Shown here one piece after another: positions 1 to 5,747 of a DNA stretch of 10,771 bases (positions within the stretch are counted from its first letter, which is position 1; each line of letters opens with the position of its first letter). This DNA is from Synergistaceae bacterium (GTDB lineage: Bacteria > Synergistota > Synergistia > Synergistales > Aminobacteriaceae): NCBI GenBank assembly GCA_017427625.1, contig JAFRSL010000096.1:1-10771 (forward strand), given 5' to 3'. The translations under genes were made by a program, and so were the position numbers. Under the pieces are notes generated by a model that searched no databases, was not told the origin of the DNA, and was given only the letters and a program-made list of their open reading frames with translations.

Positions 1-669
1 AGTGTTGACTTTCCTCTCAACCTCAGAGGCATCACGAAGCCCGAGAAGCACAATCATGAACTCGTCGCCTCCCATTCTCGCGCAGAAACCATCAGTGAAC
101 TCCCTCTGCATCATCTCAGCCGTAGCCGCCAAAGCACGGTCGCCCGCCTGATGCCCGTATGTATCGTTGACCTTCTTGAAGTTGTCGAGGTCGAAATATA
201 TGCAGGTTACGTTGCGTTCGTCCTGATTCTTCTTGATATAGTCCTGCAAGTACCAGCGTGTAGCAAGACCCGTGAGGTAATCCTGCCTCGCCATTTCAAT
301 CATGCGCTTCTGATGCTCTATTTCCTCCGATGTGCTTTCAATCTCACGGCTTATGCGCTCCAAAAGTTTCGCGTAATAGAATTTCAGGAGTGAAGGTGTC
401 AATGGTTCAGGCCATAAATCATAGAGGGTGCTTAAAGTTTCGGCGTTGATGTCGGTATGATTTTTGCAGCAGAGGACGTACTTTGCACCGTCAATGAGCC
501 GGGGCGGAATTTTCTTGAGGATAAAGACATTCTGAGCCTTAGCTGTGATGTGAGTTCCGGCCTCGAGCGAGATTATTCTTGATGTCATTCCTGCGGGCGG
601 GGGGACTGTCTCAAGTATCCCAGCAAGATTTTTTCCTGTAACATAAATATTTATCGTATTCGTATTCAT
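1..669 (-). CDS. GGDEF-domain diguanylate cyclase (C-terminus beyond window)
   Basis: This protein probably makes cyclic di-GMP from two GTP. The 223 visible residues begin with about 100 residues of unrecognised sequence that has an adjacent Cys pair near 67-68. A short helical or coiled linker follows (about 101-128), rich in Glu, Arg and Ile. The GGDEF domain opens with DYLTGLATR (130-138), then FDLDNFKKVNDTYGHQAGD (159-177) with metal- and substrate-binding residues, and the intact signature GGDEF at 200-204. The RxxD inhibitory site usually found five residues before GGDEF is not in place (FTDG is there). No transmembrane segment is evident, so it is probably cytosolic. The chosen ATG (669-667) overlaps the TGA of the upstream membrane-protein gene as ATGA, which suggests translational coupling; an in-frame ATG at 675 is an alternative. 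The gene runs off the left edge. The cyclase assignment is firm, but the signal sensed by the N-terminus is unknown. Confidence 0.9.
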   Translation of the reverse strand, partial: MNTNTINIYVTGKNLAGILETVPPPAGMTSRIISLEAGTHITAKAQNVFILKKIPPRLIDGAKYVLCCKNHTDINAETLSTLYDLWPEPLTPSLLKFYYAKLLERISREIESTSEEIEHQKRMIEMARQDYLTGLATRWYLQDYIKKNQDERNVTCIYFDLDNFKKVNDTYGHQAGDRALAATAEMMQREFTDGFCARMGGDEFMIVLLGLRDASEVERKVNT

Positions 670-1541
670 GGACATAATGATAAAGCTAATCCCGCAAAAA
701 GCAAATTCATCATTATTAACGGAAGTATTGTAGCAAGATTAAGAGCGAGCATTTTTGTTGCGGTTGACTTTGGGAACAGGCCGTAATAGTATCCCGCGTT
801 CTGACGCAAGACCCTCGTTGCAGTCCCCAGACCTGACCCAAGAATGAGCGCGAATATCCCCTGAATTACGCTGAGTTCCCCCGACTCGATTGCGCCTCCA
901 GCGAGTGCCAATGACGACGAGACATGTCCGATGCTTGCCACCGCTACAGTCCAGCCCGAAAGAGGAAGCAATTTCCCCGCGAACGCCTCCCGAAAATATC
1001 CGTCAGCAAAAGGGACAAGGCTATACGCAATCCCGAACATAACCCACGCAGTCGGAATCGTCCTCAGCATCTTGCGCCAAATGCTCACGGAATATCTCGC
1101 CCCTGAAAGTTCGTGTGTCTCCGAAATTTCACCGTCCTCACGTCTCAGCATATAGAGCGCGAAAATGAAGCGTATTATGCTCCGTAACAGCAACGATAAC
1201 GCGAACACTCCGCCCGCTACTCCGGCCATGCTCACAGCGAGCATGAATGTTGACGGCCAACGTCTCAGGTATGACGGAAGGGGAAGCATCAAGACCGACC
1301 ATATTGCTGAACGTTCGGAGATTTCGCCGCGAGAGAACGACGACGACAGCACCGCAGCTCCGGCCTTTGACGACCCCGTGCTGATTGCGATTGCGAGTCC
1401 CGTTACTGCAGGAATGCTTCGAGGAATGAAACGCTTCATTATGATGTCGGAGAGCTTTAGCCTCATTATGACCTCAGCAACTAGGAGGCCGATTATTATG
1501 TCTATGGTTAAAAGCAGCTCGCCCCTAAGAAGACCGCTCAT
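666..1541 (-). CDS. Polytopic membrane protein, nucleoside-recognition/Gate-like
   Basis: This is a 291-residue integral membrane protein with about eight hydrophobic segments (roughly 9-27, 44-66, 77-89, 99-131, 160-177, 195-215, 225-243 and 263-287). I see no signal peptide. Two parts look like copies of each other. The first, about 50-98, has a small-residue stretch STGSSKAGAA, then SRGEIS, then PLPSYLRRWPS. The second, about 202-256, has SIGHVSSSLALAGG, then ESGELS, then GSGLGTATRVLRQ. This two-fold small-residue plus basic-loop pattern resembles Gate (nucleoside recognition) membrane proteins, which are presumed transporters; the substrate is unknown. It sits between a cobalamin-type methyltransferase and a GGDEF gene with ATGA overlaps on both sides, implying one operon. 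Start codon is ATG 1541-1539, coupled to the upstream TGA. The membrane location is secure; the family call is moderate and any transported substrate would be a guess. Confidence 0.6.
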   Translation of the reverse strand: MSGLLRGELLLTIDIIIGLLVAEVIMRLKLSDIIMKRFIPRSIPAVTGLAIAISTGSSKAGAAVLSSSFSRGEISERSAIWSVLMLPLPSYLRRWPSTFMLAVSMAGVAGGVFALSLLLRSIIRFIFALYMLRREDGEISETHELSGARYSVSIWRKMLRTIPTAWVMFGIAYSLVPFADGYFREAFAGKLLPLSGWTVAVASIGHVSSSLALAGGAIESGELSVIQGIFALILGSGLGTATRVLRQNAGYYYGLFPKSTATKMLALNLATILPLIMMNLLFAGLALSLCP

Positions 1542-2230
1542 CTATGAAGAATTATCACCGATATGTATTCGTCAACGTCATTTAGAGCCGCTTCGCCCTC
1601 TAATATTCTCTCGCGTTCGGGAATGCCGGCATGTTCAACGCGGATTATCCGGCTGAATTTTGAGCTGTCAATGAGGCTTCGTATGTCATGGATTGCTGTG
1701 GGCTTGTAGATTGCCGCTGCGTCAGAATGCTCCATAGCCATTGCAATTTTCTCCGGTGAAGCTGTGCCGGGAATTATTGTGAGGATTTCGTCGGACATTG
1801 CGAGAAACCTTTTCGCGCACGATGACGCAACTGAATGCGCTGATATTCCGGGTATGAATTTCACATCGACAGCCATAATTCCCCTCAATGCGTCGAGGAA
1901 GTACGCCCCCGTCGAATAAAGCACCGAGTCCCCAATCACAGGGAAGAATATCCTCCGCCCCTCCAATTTTTCCTTCATGTCCTCAATCTGTGAGCGTATG
2001 ATTTCGTCCCTTTTCACTGAGTCTCTTATCATTGGAAAGTATAAGGGCGTTATGCTTTCCTTCGTGAAATGCTGGAGCATTATTCTCTCAGCGATACCGG
2101 CTTCGTCAACTTTAGAGCGCGGTGCGATTATTACGTCGGAAATTTCAGCCTCATGTAGTGCATCAAGAGTAACAAGCTCAGGATTTCCCGGCCCTACTCC
2201 GGCTATGATTAAGAGTGTTGGATTTGTCAT
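1538..2230 (-). CDS. cobI: Precorrin-2/cobalt-factor II C20-methyltransferase-like protein
   Basis: This is a 230-residue SAM-dependent tetrapyrrole methyltransferase of the CobI/CbiL type, the enzyme that methylates C20 of precorrin-2 or cobalt-factor II in cobalamin ring synthesis. Visible hallmarks are the N-terminal GVGPGNPELVTL (11-22), the SAM-site loop GDSVLYST (100-107), PGIS (127-130) and a downstream ILTIIPGT (149-156), in the usual family order. Length is normal for CobI/CbiL (about 230-250). No other cobalamin gene is in the window, so pathway role rests on the motifs alone; a related tetrapyrrole methylase such as CobF/CbiF or CobJ is possible but fits the GDSVLYST region less well. 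Start is ATG 2230 with a GGGGA-type ribosome site just upstream, part of which can pair into a small hairpin. The stop overlaps the start of the membrane-protein gene as ATGA. Catalytic competence is likely, since no motif is broken. Confidence 0.8.
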   Translation of the reverse strand: MTNPTLLIIAGVGPGNPELVTLDALHEAEISDVIIAPRSKVDEAGIAERIMLQHFTKESITPLYFPMIRDSVKRDEIIRSQIEDMKEKLEGRRIFFPVIGDSVLYSTGAYFLDALRGIMAVDVKFIPGISAHSVASSCAKRFLAMSDEILTIIPGTASPEKIAMAMEHSDAAAIYKPTAIHDIRSLIDSSKFSRIIRVEHAGIPERERILEGEAALNDVDEYISVIILHR

Positions 2231-2238
2231 GATAATTT

Positions 2239-2260
2239 CCCCGCCATATTTCAGACGGGG
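2239..2260 (-). promoter_or_regulatory. Small hairpin covering the methyltransferase ribosome site
   Basis: In the 42 bp between the amylosucrase stop and the methyltransferase ATG, a perfect 5-bp inverted repeat (CCCCG / CGGGG, 12-nt loop) can form in the minus-strand transcript. Its 3' arm contains the GGGGA ribosome-binding sequence, so folding could lower translation of the downstream gene. There is no U-tract after it on the minus strand, so it is not a normal terminator. The stem is short and could be chance. Confidence 0.3.
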
Positions 2261-2272
2261 ATTTTTGAATGA

Positions 2273-4114
2273 TTACAGGTTAGCAAGAAGCCAAAGGAAT
2301 CCGAAGCCCTCAAGCGTGATGGTGTCGCCCTTGAAAGTTTCGCCCGTCATCATGTCGTGGTACTCGAAAAGCCCCTCAAGATTCTCGCTCGTCCTGAAAG
2401 TCTGAGGCTCATTGCTGAAGTTGAAGAACGCGAGCATCTTCTCCTTCTTTGTCTTTTCGCCGTAGTAACGACCGATTCCGAGAACGTGATTGTTCCCGGT
2501 CTCGACGAGCCATGTGTCAGCCTCATTCGCAAAGACAGACTGAGTATCGCGGAGGCTCGTTAGTTTCCGTATTGCGCCGAAGATTTTTCCCTGCGTAGTG
2601 CCGCTATCCTCGCGTTTTTCAGCGTCCTCCCAATGGAACGCGCCCCGGTGAACGTACCTGCTGTCGGCGGCCTTGTCGGGGTCAGGGCTGTTGTGGTAGC
2701 TGTAGTCGTTGAGCTGACCGATTTCGTCCCCGCTGTAAAGTACGGGTATCCCGCTCTGTGTGAGGAGGAAGGCGTGGAGCATGATGTCGAGTTTCACGGC
2801 TGAGTCCTTGTCGGCACTCTCAAGTCCGCAGAGTGAGGCAGTTGTTCCGCACATTCTAGCGTCGCCAAGTTCGGGCGCGTCGTTGTAGGTCTCGCCTCTT
2901 GACGGTGAACCCTTGAAGTCTCCCTTGAAGTAGTCATTGAGGTACTTCTTGTGAGCAACCTCGTCGATCCCGAAGGTCCTCAGGAACGGGTAATCGAGCC
3001 CCCAGCCAATATCGTCGTGGCATCTGAGGTAGTTCAGGAAGACATACTGCTTCGGGAGTGAGAAGACACTCTCAAGCTGGTGCTTCATGAGGCGGGTATC
3101 CTGAGTTGCAACGGTGTGCCAGGTGCTTGCCATCGTCGTAACGTTGTAGAGCATGTTGCACTCGGGCTTCTCGACAGTTCCGAAGTATGGGACGACCTTT
3201 GACGGTTCCATAACGACCTCACCGAGAAGGAGCGTTCCGGGACATACGATTTCGGCGGCCATTCTCATGATCCTGACTAGCGTGTGAACCTGTGGGAGAT
3301 TACGGCAGTTTGTGCCGAGTGTCTTCCAGATGTAGGGGACAGCATCGAGCCTTATGATGTCGATACCCTGATTGCATAGGTACAACATGTTCTCTGTCAT
3401 GTCGTTGAATACGACGGGGTTGCGGTAATTCAAATCCCACTGGTAGGGATAGAACGTTGTCATAACGACTTTGCCGGACTCCTGATTGAACGTGAAGTTG
3501 CCTGGAGCTGTTGTCGGGAAAACTTCCGGAAGGTTCTGCTCGAACTGCATGGGGATTTCCCAGTTGTCGAAGAAGAAGTACCTGTCCTGAAATTCCTTCT
3601 CACCGCGCCTTGCACGCTTTGCCCATTCGTGATCCTCGCTCGTGTGGTTCATGACGAAATCGAGGCAGACGCTGATTCCTTTTGAGTGGCACTCCCTAGA
3701 GAGGTCAGCAAGGTCTTCCATCGTTCCCAAATCCGGCCTGACCCTGCGGAAATCTGAGACAGCATAACCGCCGTCGCTTCTTCCTTTGGGTGTGTCGAGG
3801 AGGGGCATGAGGTGGAGATAAGTTACACCGCACTCCTGAATGTAGTCGAGGTGGGACTTGATGCCCTTGAGGTTCTTGGCGAAGCACTCGGTGTACATCA
3901 TCATACCGAGAATGTCATTGCCCGCGTACCAGTCGGGGACTTCAGCGCGTGCGTCGTCGAGGTCATGCTTGAGGTAGTCCGGGCGTTCTTCCCAGCACTT
4001 TCTGAGCATCGAGCAGAAGTAGTCGAATGCCTGTTTGTCGCTGCCGTAAAGCTCATAGTAGAGCCACTTCAGCTCGTCGTAATGTTTTGCGAGCCTGTCT
4101 TCAAATTTATTCAT
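2273..4114 (-). CDS. Amylosucrase (GH13 sucrose glucosyltransferase)
   Basis: This probable amylosucrase (EC 2.4.1.4) polymerises the glucose of sucrose into alpha-1,4-glucan and releases fructose. The 613 residues match the family length (about 630-650). An N-terminal helical region (1-75) precedes a complete GH13 barrel: SDGGYAVSDF at 113-122, region I FVMNHTS (153-159), WDLNYRNP (226-233), nucleophile Asp257 in GIDIIRLDA, acid/base Glu299 in LLLGEVVM, and His366-Asp367 in RCHDDIGW. Asp114 and Arg486 (ADSRYVHR) correspond to the salt-bridge pair closing the sucrose pocket in the Neisseria polysaccharea enzyme, which argues against a plain alpha-amylase. There is no signal peptide, so it is cytosolic. 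I chose ATG 4114 because an AAGGAGA site lies about 10 bases upstream; an in-frame TTG at 4138 has no ribosome site. A hydrolytic relative (sucrose hydrolase) cannot be fully excluded. Confidence 0.88.
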   Translation of the reverse strand: MNKFEDRLAKHYDELKWLYYELYGSDKQAFDYFCSMLRKCWEERPDYLKHDLDDARAEVPDWYAGNDILGMMMYTECFAKNLKGIKSHLDYIQECGVTYLHLMPLLDTPKGRSDGGYAVSDFRRVRPDLGTMEDLADLSRECHSKGISVCLDFVMNHTSEDHEWAKRARRGEKEFQDRYFFFDNWEIPMQFEQNLPEVFPTTAPGNFTFNQESGKVVMTTFYPYQWDLNYRNPVVFNDMTENMLYLCNQGIDIIRLDAVPYIWKTLGTNCRNLPQVHTLVRIMRMAAEIVCPGTLLLGEVVMEPSKVVPYFGTVEKPECNMLYNVTTMASTWHTVATQDTRLMKHQLESVFSLPKQYVFLNYLRCHDDIGWGLDYPFLRTFGIDEVAHKKYLNDYFKGDFKGSPSRGETYNDAPELGDARMCGTTASLCGLESADKDSAVKLDIMLHAFLLTQSGIPVLYSGDEIGQLNDYSYHNSPDPDKAADSRYVHRGAFHWEDAEKREDSGTTQGKIFGAIRKLTSLRDTQSVFANEADTWLVETGNNHVLGIGRYYGEKTKKEKMLAFFNFSNEPQTFRTSENLEGLFEYHDMMTGETFKGDTITLEGFGFLWLLANL

Positions 4115-4161
4115 GGCAGAAATTCTCCTTTGCGTCAAAAATTTTAGGGATTATTTATATT

Positions 4162-4167
4162 ATTATA
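4162..4167 (-). promoter_or_regulatory. Probable -10 box of the amylosucrase promoter
   Basis: On the minus strand a perfect TATAAT lies about 48 bases upstream of the amylosucrase ATG. I see no good TTGACA-like -35 at 16-18 bp spacing. The position where a -35 would sit (about 4185-4190) is within 20 bp of the inferred left end of the IS element, so the insertion may have altered upstream promoter or operator sequence. The call rests on the -10 match and location only. Confidence 0.4.
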
Positions 4168-4221
4168 GCGTAGAAAGAATTACCCTGCCTGAGAAATTTA
4201 CCGTAACACGTAAGAAGGCTC

Positions 4222-4244
4222 CCATCTCTTTCGATGTGAGATGG
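4222..4244 (+). repeat. Left-end hairpin of the IS element
   Basis: CCATCTC and GAGATGG form a perfect 7-bp stem with a 9-nt loop (TTTCGATGT). It sits about 20 bp inside the inferred left end and 37 bp before the tnpB ATG, where Y1 transposases of IS200/IS605 elements recognise an imperfect subterminal hairpin on single-stranded DNA. Confidence 0.7.
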
Positions 4245-4258
4245 ATTGTGTCGTATAT

Positions 4259-4264
4259 TATAAT
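4259..4264 (+). promoter_or_regulatory. Possible -10 box for tnpB
   Basis: A TATAAT lies 16 bp before the tnpB ATG, downstream of the left-end hairpin. No convincing -35 or ribosome-binding site is seen, which suits the low expression usual for these genes. The surrounding sequence is AT-rich, so a chance match is plausible. Confidence 0.25.
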
Positions 4265-4542
4265 TATTTTAGTGATAAACATGACAGAAATAGAGAGATT
4301 AGCAAAAAATAACCGAATACGCGAGAATGGGAAAGAGACAAGAGAAAAACGGAAGTCTCAGGCTTGCCGCGTATACCGAGTAAAAATCGACATCTCTCAC
4401 CTCAATGAAGCACAAAGGGAACACCTAAAGATGCTATTTGTCGAAGCTAAATGGGACGCTCTGACTTTCATGAAAGATCATGATACAAGCGGATGTTACA
4501 CAAAGGTAGTTACTGTTCACAGTCTCGGTAAAGACAAAAATC

Positions 4543-4592
4543 CGGTACTTCGTCCTTCGGTACTCCGTCCTTCGGTACTTCGTCCTTCGGTA
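4543..4592 (+). repeat. 15-bp tandem repeat, three copies, inside tnpB
   Basis: The unit CGGTACTTCGTCCTT occurs three times head to tail (4543-4557, 4558-4572, 4573-4587) plus a partial CGGTA. The middle copy differs by one base (TTC to TCC). Because the unit is 15 bp, the frame is kept and the protein gains three LRPSV pentapeptides after KDKNPV and before THDLQYISS. It sits where TnpB proteins have a variable loop. Slippage expansion is the likely origin. Confidence 0.9.
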
Positions 4593-4925
4593 ACGCATGA
4601 CTTGCAATATATCTCATCCCAAATGAAGCAGTCTGTAATATCGGGAATAAAGTCTAGCCTCAAAGCCCTGTCCTCGCTGAAGAAGAATAACCATAAAGTC
4701 GGTGGACTGCGTTATAAGTCAGATTATATGTCGATAAATCTTCAGCAGCATAAGATAACGTATAGATTCAATGATGACAAGAACATAGGAATACAGGGTT
4801 TCAGCAAGAGCTTAAAAATTCGTGGTGCCAAGCAGTTCTGGAATATTCCGAACCTTGAGTTTGCGAACGCCAAGCTGTTGAACCTTCCCGATGGCTACTA
4901 TCTGGCAATAACGATATATCAGAAT

Positions 4926-4967
4926 AAAGGAGGTGAGAAGAAAAAGATAAGCCCGAAATCGGGATAG
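4926..4967 (+). other. Frameshift junction in tnpB with possible recoding signals
   Basis: Zero-frame TAG is at 4965-4967, and the -1 frame is open from 4937. Within the overlap are, in order, a strong Shine-Dalgarno-like AAAGGAGGTGA (4926-4936), an A-rich G-AAA-AAG (4940-4946), and a small hairpin CCCG-AAAT-CGGG (4952-4963). This order is that of bacterial -1 recoding sites. The slip site is not ideal, because the P-site codon would re-pair on GAA. A simple one-base loss from an A run (six to five) explains the same sequence. Confidence 0.5.
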
Positions 4968-5439
4968 ATATGGGAATCAAGACGACGATAACGACCTCAG
5001 ACGGACGGAAATTTAAGGTATTGATTGAAGAAGAAATGTCAAAGGCAGATAGCCAGAGACGTAAGAAAGGTTCAAGCAATCGGTATCGTACCCGGAAGTT
5101 GATGAGGAAGTCATATCAGAAATTAGGCAACAAGAAACGAGATGTGGCCAACAAAATAACGCATGAGCTGCTTGAACATTCAATAGTATACATGCAAGAT
5201 GAAAATTTGACGGGCTGGCATAAGGGATTGTTCGGAAAGACAGTGCAGCACTCAGTGTTAGGGCTTGTGAAGAAGAAGCTGATGCTGCATGAGCGGGTAA
5301 TAGTTCTGCCTCAGAGAATGCCAACGACCAAATATTGCCCTAAATATGGAAATCTCAAGAAAGACATAAAACTCTCCGACCGAGTATATGAATGCCCATG
5401 TGGCTATCATGAAGACCGGGACATACATGCGGCACGAAA

Positions 5440-5605
5440 CATGATCTTGCTGTCTAAACGAAATACCTGTGGGACGCAGGGAAGCTTTTAACCCGCCTTT
5501 GGAGAGAACGTGAGACGGAAATAGAAATGTTGCAACGCTAACCTTGATAAATTAGGAAGCCCCCGCTTCTATAAGCAGGGGTAGTTCATACCCGAATGAC
5601 GCAAA
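5440..5605 (+). ncRNA. Probable omega/reRNA region at the tnpB 3' end
   Basis: In IS200/IS605 elements the guide RNA scaffold overlaps the 3' end of tnpB, spans the right end and takes its guide from the flanking DNA. Here the tnpB tail and 98 bp of downstream sequence include a CCTG/CAGG stem (5466-5480), a GTTGCAAC palindrome near 5530-5537 and the right-end hairpin (5560-5581). The guide would begin at about 5590. Boundaries are inferred from family knowledge and position, since transcription cannot be seen. If TnpB is inactive the RNA may be orphaned. Confidence 0.4.
5560..5581 (+). repeat. Right-end hairpin of the IS element
   Basis: CCCC-C-GCTT and AAGC-A-GGGG pair around a CTAT loop, with a single C/A mismatch in the stem. 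It is followed by TAGTTCAT. This GC-rich hairpin with a mid-stem mismatch close to the element tip is typical of IS200/IS605 right ends. Confidence 0.75.
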
Positions 5606-5677
5606 ATCTCCATTCAGAGAAGAAATAATACAGTGAAGAGACCACCTCAAAATTTCTATAGGAGATGAAATTCGCTC

Positions 5678-5730
5678 ATTTGATTTGTTTGTGCTATAAT
5701 TCCGCCATTCTGTAAATCAAATAAATCAAA
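5678..5730 (+). promoter_or_regulatory. Sugar-operon promoter with three AAATCAAA boxes
   Basis: An extended -10, TGC-TATAAT, lies at 5692-5700, with a weak TTCGCT at 5671-5676 as the best -35 (18-bp spacing). Flanking the -10 is a 9-bp perfect inverted repeat, ATTTGATTT (5678-5686) and AAATCAAAT (5714-5722), and a second direct copy AAATCAAA follows at 5723-5730, just before the ribosome site. One box is in the promoter spacer and two are in the start or leader region, an arrangement suited to repressor binding. The regulator is unknown. Confidence 0.55.
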
Positions 5731-5747
5731 GAAAGAAGGTGGAGCAA

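Larger units (their letters stand above)
4281..5491 (+). pseudogene. tnpB: TnpB (IS605 OrfB) RNA-guided nuclease, split by a -1 frame change
   Basis: TnpB proteins are omega-RNA-guided, RuvC-type DNA nucleases of IS200/IS605 elements. The first part (4281-4964, then TAG) gives 228 residues: a basic N-terminus, the wedge/recognition region and the strand ending ...YYLAITIYQNKGGE. The rest is in the -1 frame, open from 4937 to the TAA at 5489-5491, and continues with EIGIDMGIK (RuvC-I Asp at 4967-4969), QDENLTGW (Glu 5201-5203), the zinc knuckle and DRDIHAARN (Asp 5420-5422). Joined, the two parts make one TnpB of about 400 residues. The in-phase ATG at 4970 starts immediately after the RuvC-I Asp, so a separately initiated second protein would lack a catalytic residue. 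The first zinc-knuckle pair reads CPKY instead of CxxC. A 3x LRPSV repeat lies mid-protein. Decay is the simplest reading; programmed frameshifting is possible. The ATG is not preceded by a clear ribosome site. Confidence 0.8.
4202..5589 (+). mobile_element. IS200/IS605-type element carrying only tnpB
   Basis: A single tnpB-type gene is bounded by subterminal hairpins and no terminal inverted repeats, which is the signature of IS200/IS605-group (IS1341-like) elements. No tnpA (Y1 transposase, HUH motif) is present, so mobilisation would need one in trans. The left hairpin is at 4222-4244 and the right hairpin at 5560-5581, followed by GTAGTTCAT as the likely right end. The left boundary is inferred from a TTTAC at 4197-4201, a plausible target/TAM-like motif 20 bp before the left hairpin; ATTAC at 4179-4183 is an alternative. 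No target duplication is expected for this group. It sits between the divergent amylosucrase and sugar ABC operons. Exact ends are uncertain by several bases. Confidence 0.75.

Noticed and set aside
1165..1656. Plus-strand open frame of 163 codons
   Set aside because: It lies opposite the membrane-protein and methyltransferase genes, resembles no family and has no ribosome site.
2239..2260. Rho-independent terminator after amylosucrase
   Set aside because: The stem is only 5 bp and no U-tract follows on the minus strand; an ATTTTTG follows only on the plus strand, where no gene ends.
3812..4147. Plus-strand open frame of 111 codons
   Set aside because: It is antisense to the conserved amylosucrase N-terminus and shows no domain.
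4543..4592. Tandem repeat as a CRISPR array
   Set aside because: Units are contiguous with no spacers, only 15 bp long, and keep the TnpB reading frame.
5191..5212. RuvC-II glutamate of TnpB replaced by Gln (reading QDEN as Q-D-L-N of the EDLN motif)
   Set aside because: A TnpB subgroup has QDEN or QDE followed by GW, with the Glu serving as the catalytic residue, so the residue is probably intact.
5393..5404. Loss of one residue in the second zinc pair (CPC instead of CxxC)
   Set aside because: CxCG is a known variant in TnpB proteins, so I do not count it as damage.
4970..5491. Second half of tnpB as an independent gene with its own start
   Set aside because: No ribosome site at a workable distance (AGGAGG is about 36 bases away), and the product would lack the first RuvC Asp.
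4129..5605. TTTGCGTCA near the amylosucrase start and its inverse TGACGCAAA beyond the right end as terminal repeats of a transposon
   Set aside because: Both copies lie outside the hairpin-defined element, are only 9 bp, and IS200/IS605 elements lack terminal inverted repeats.
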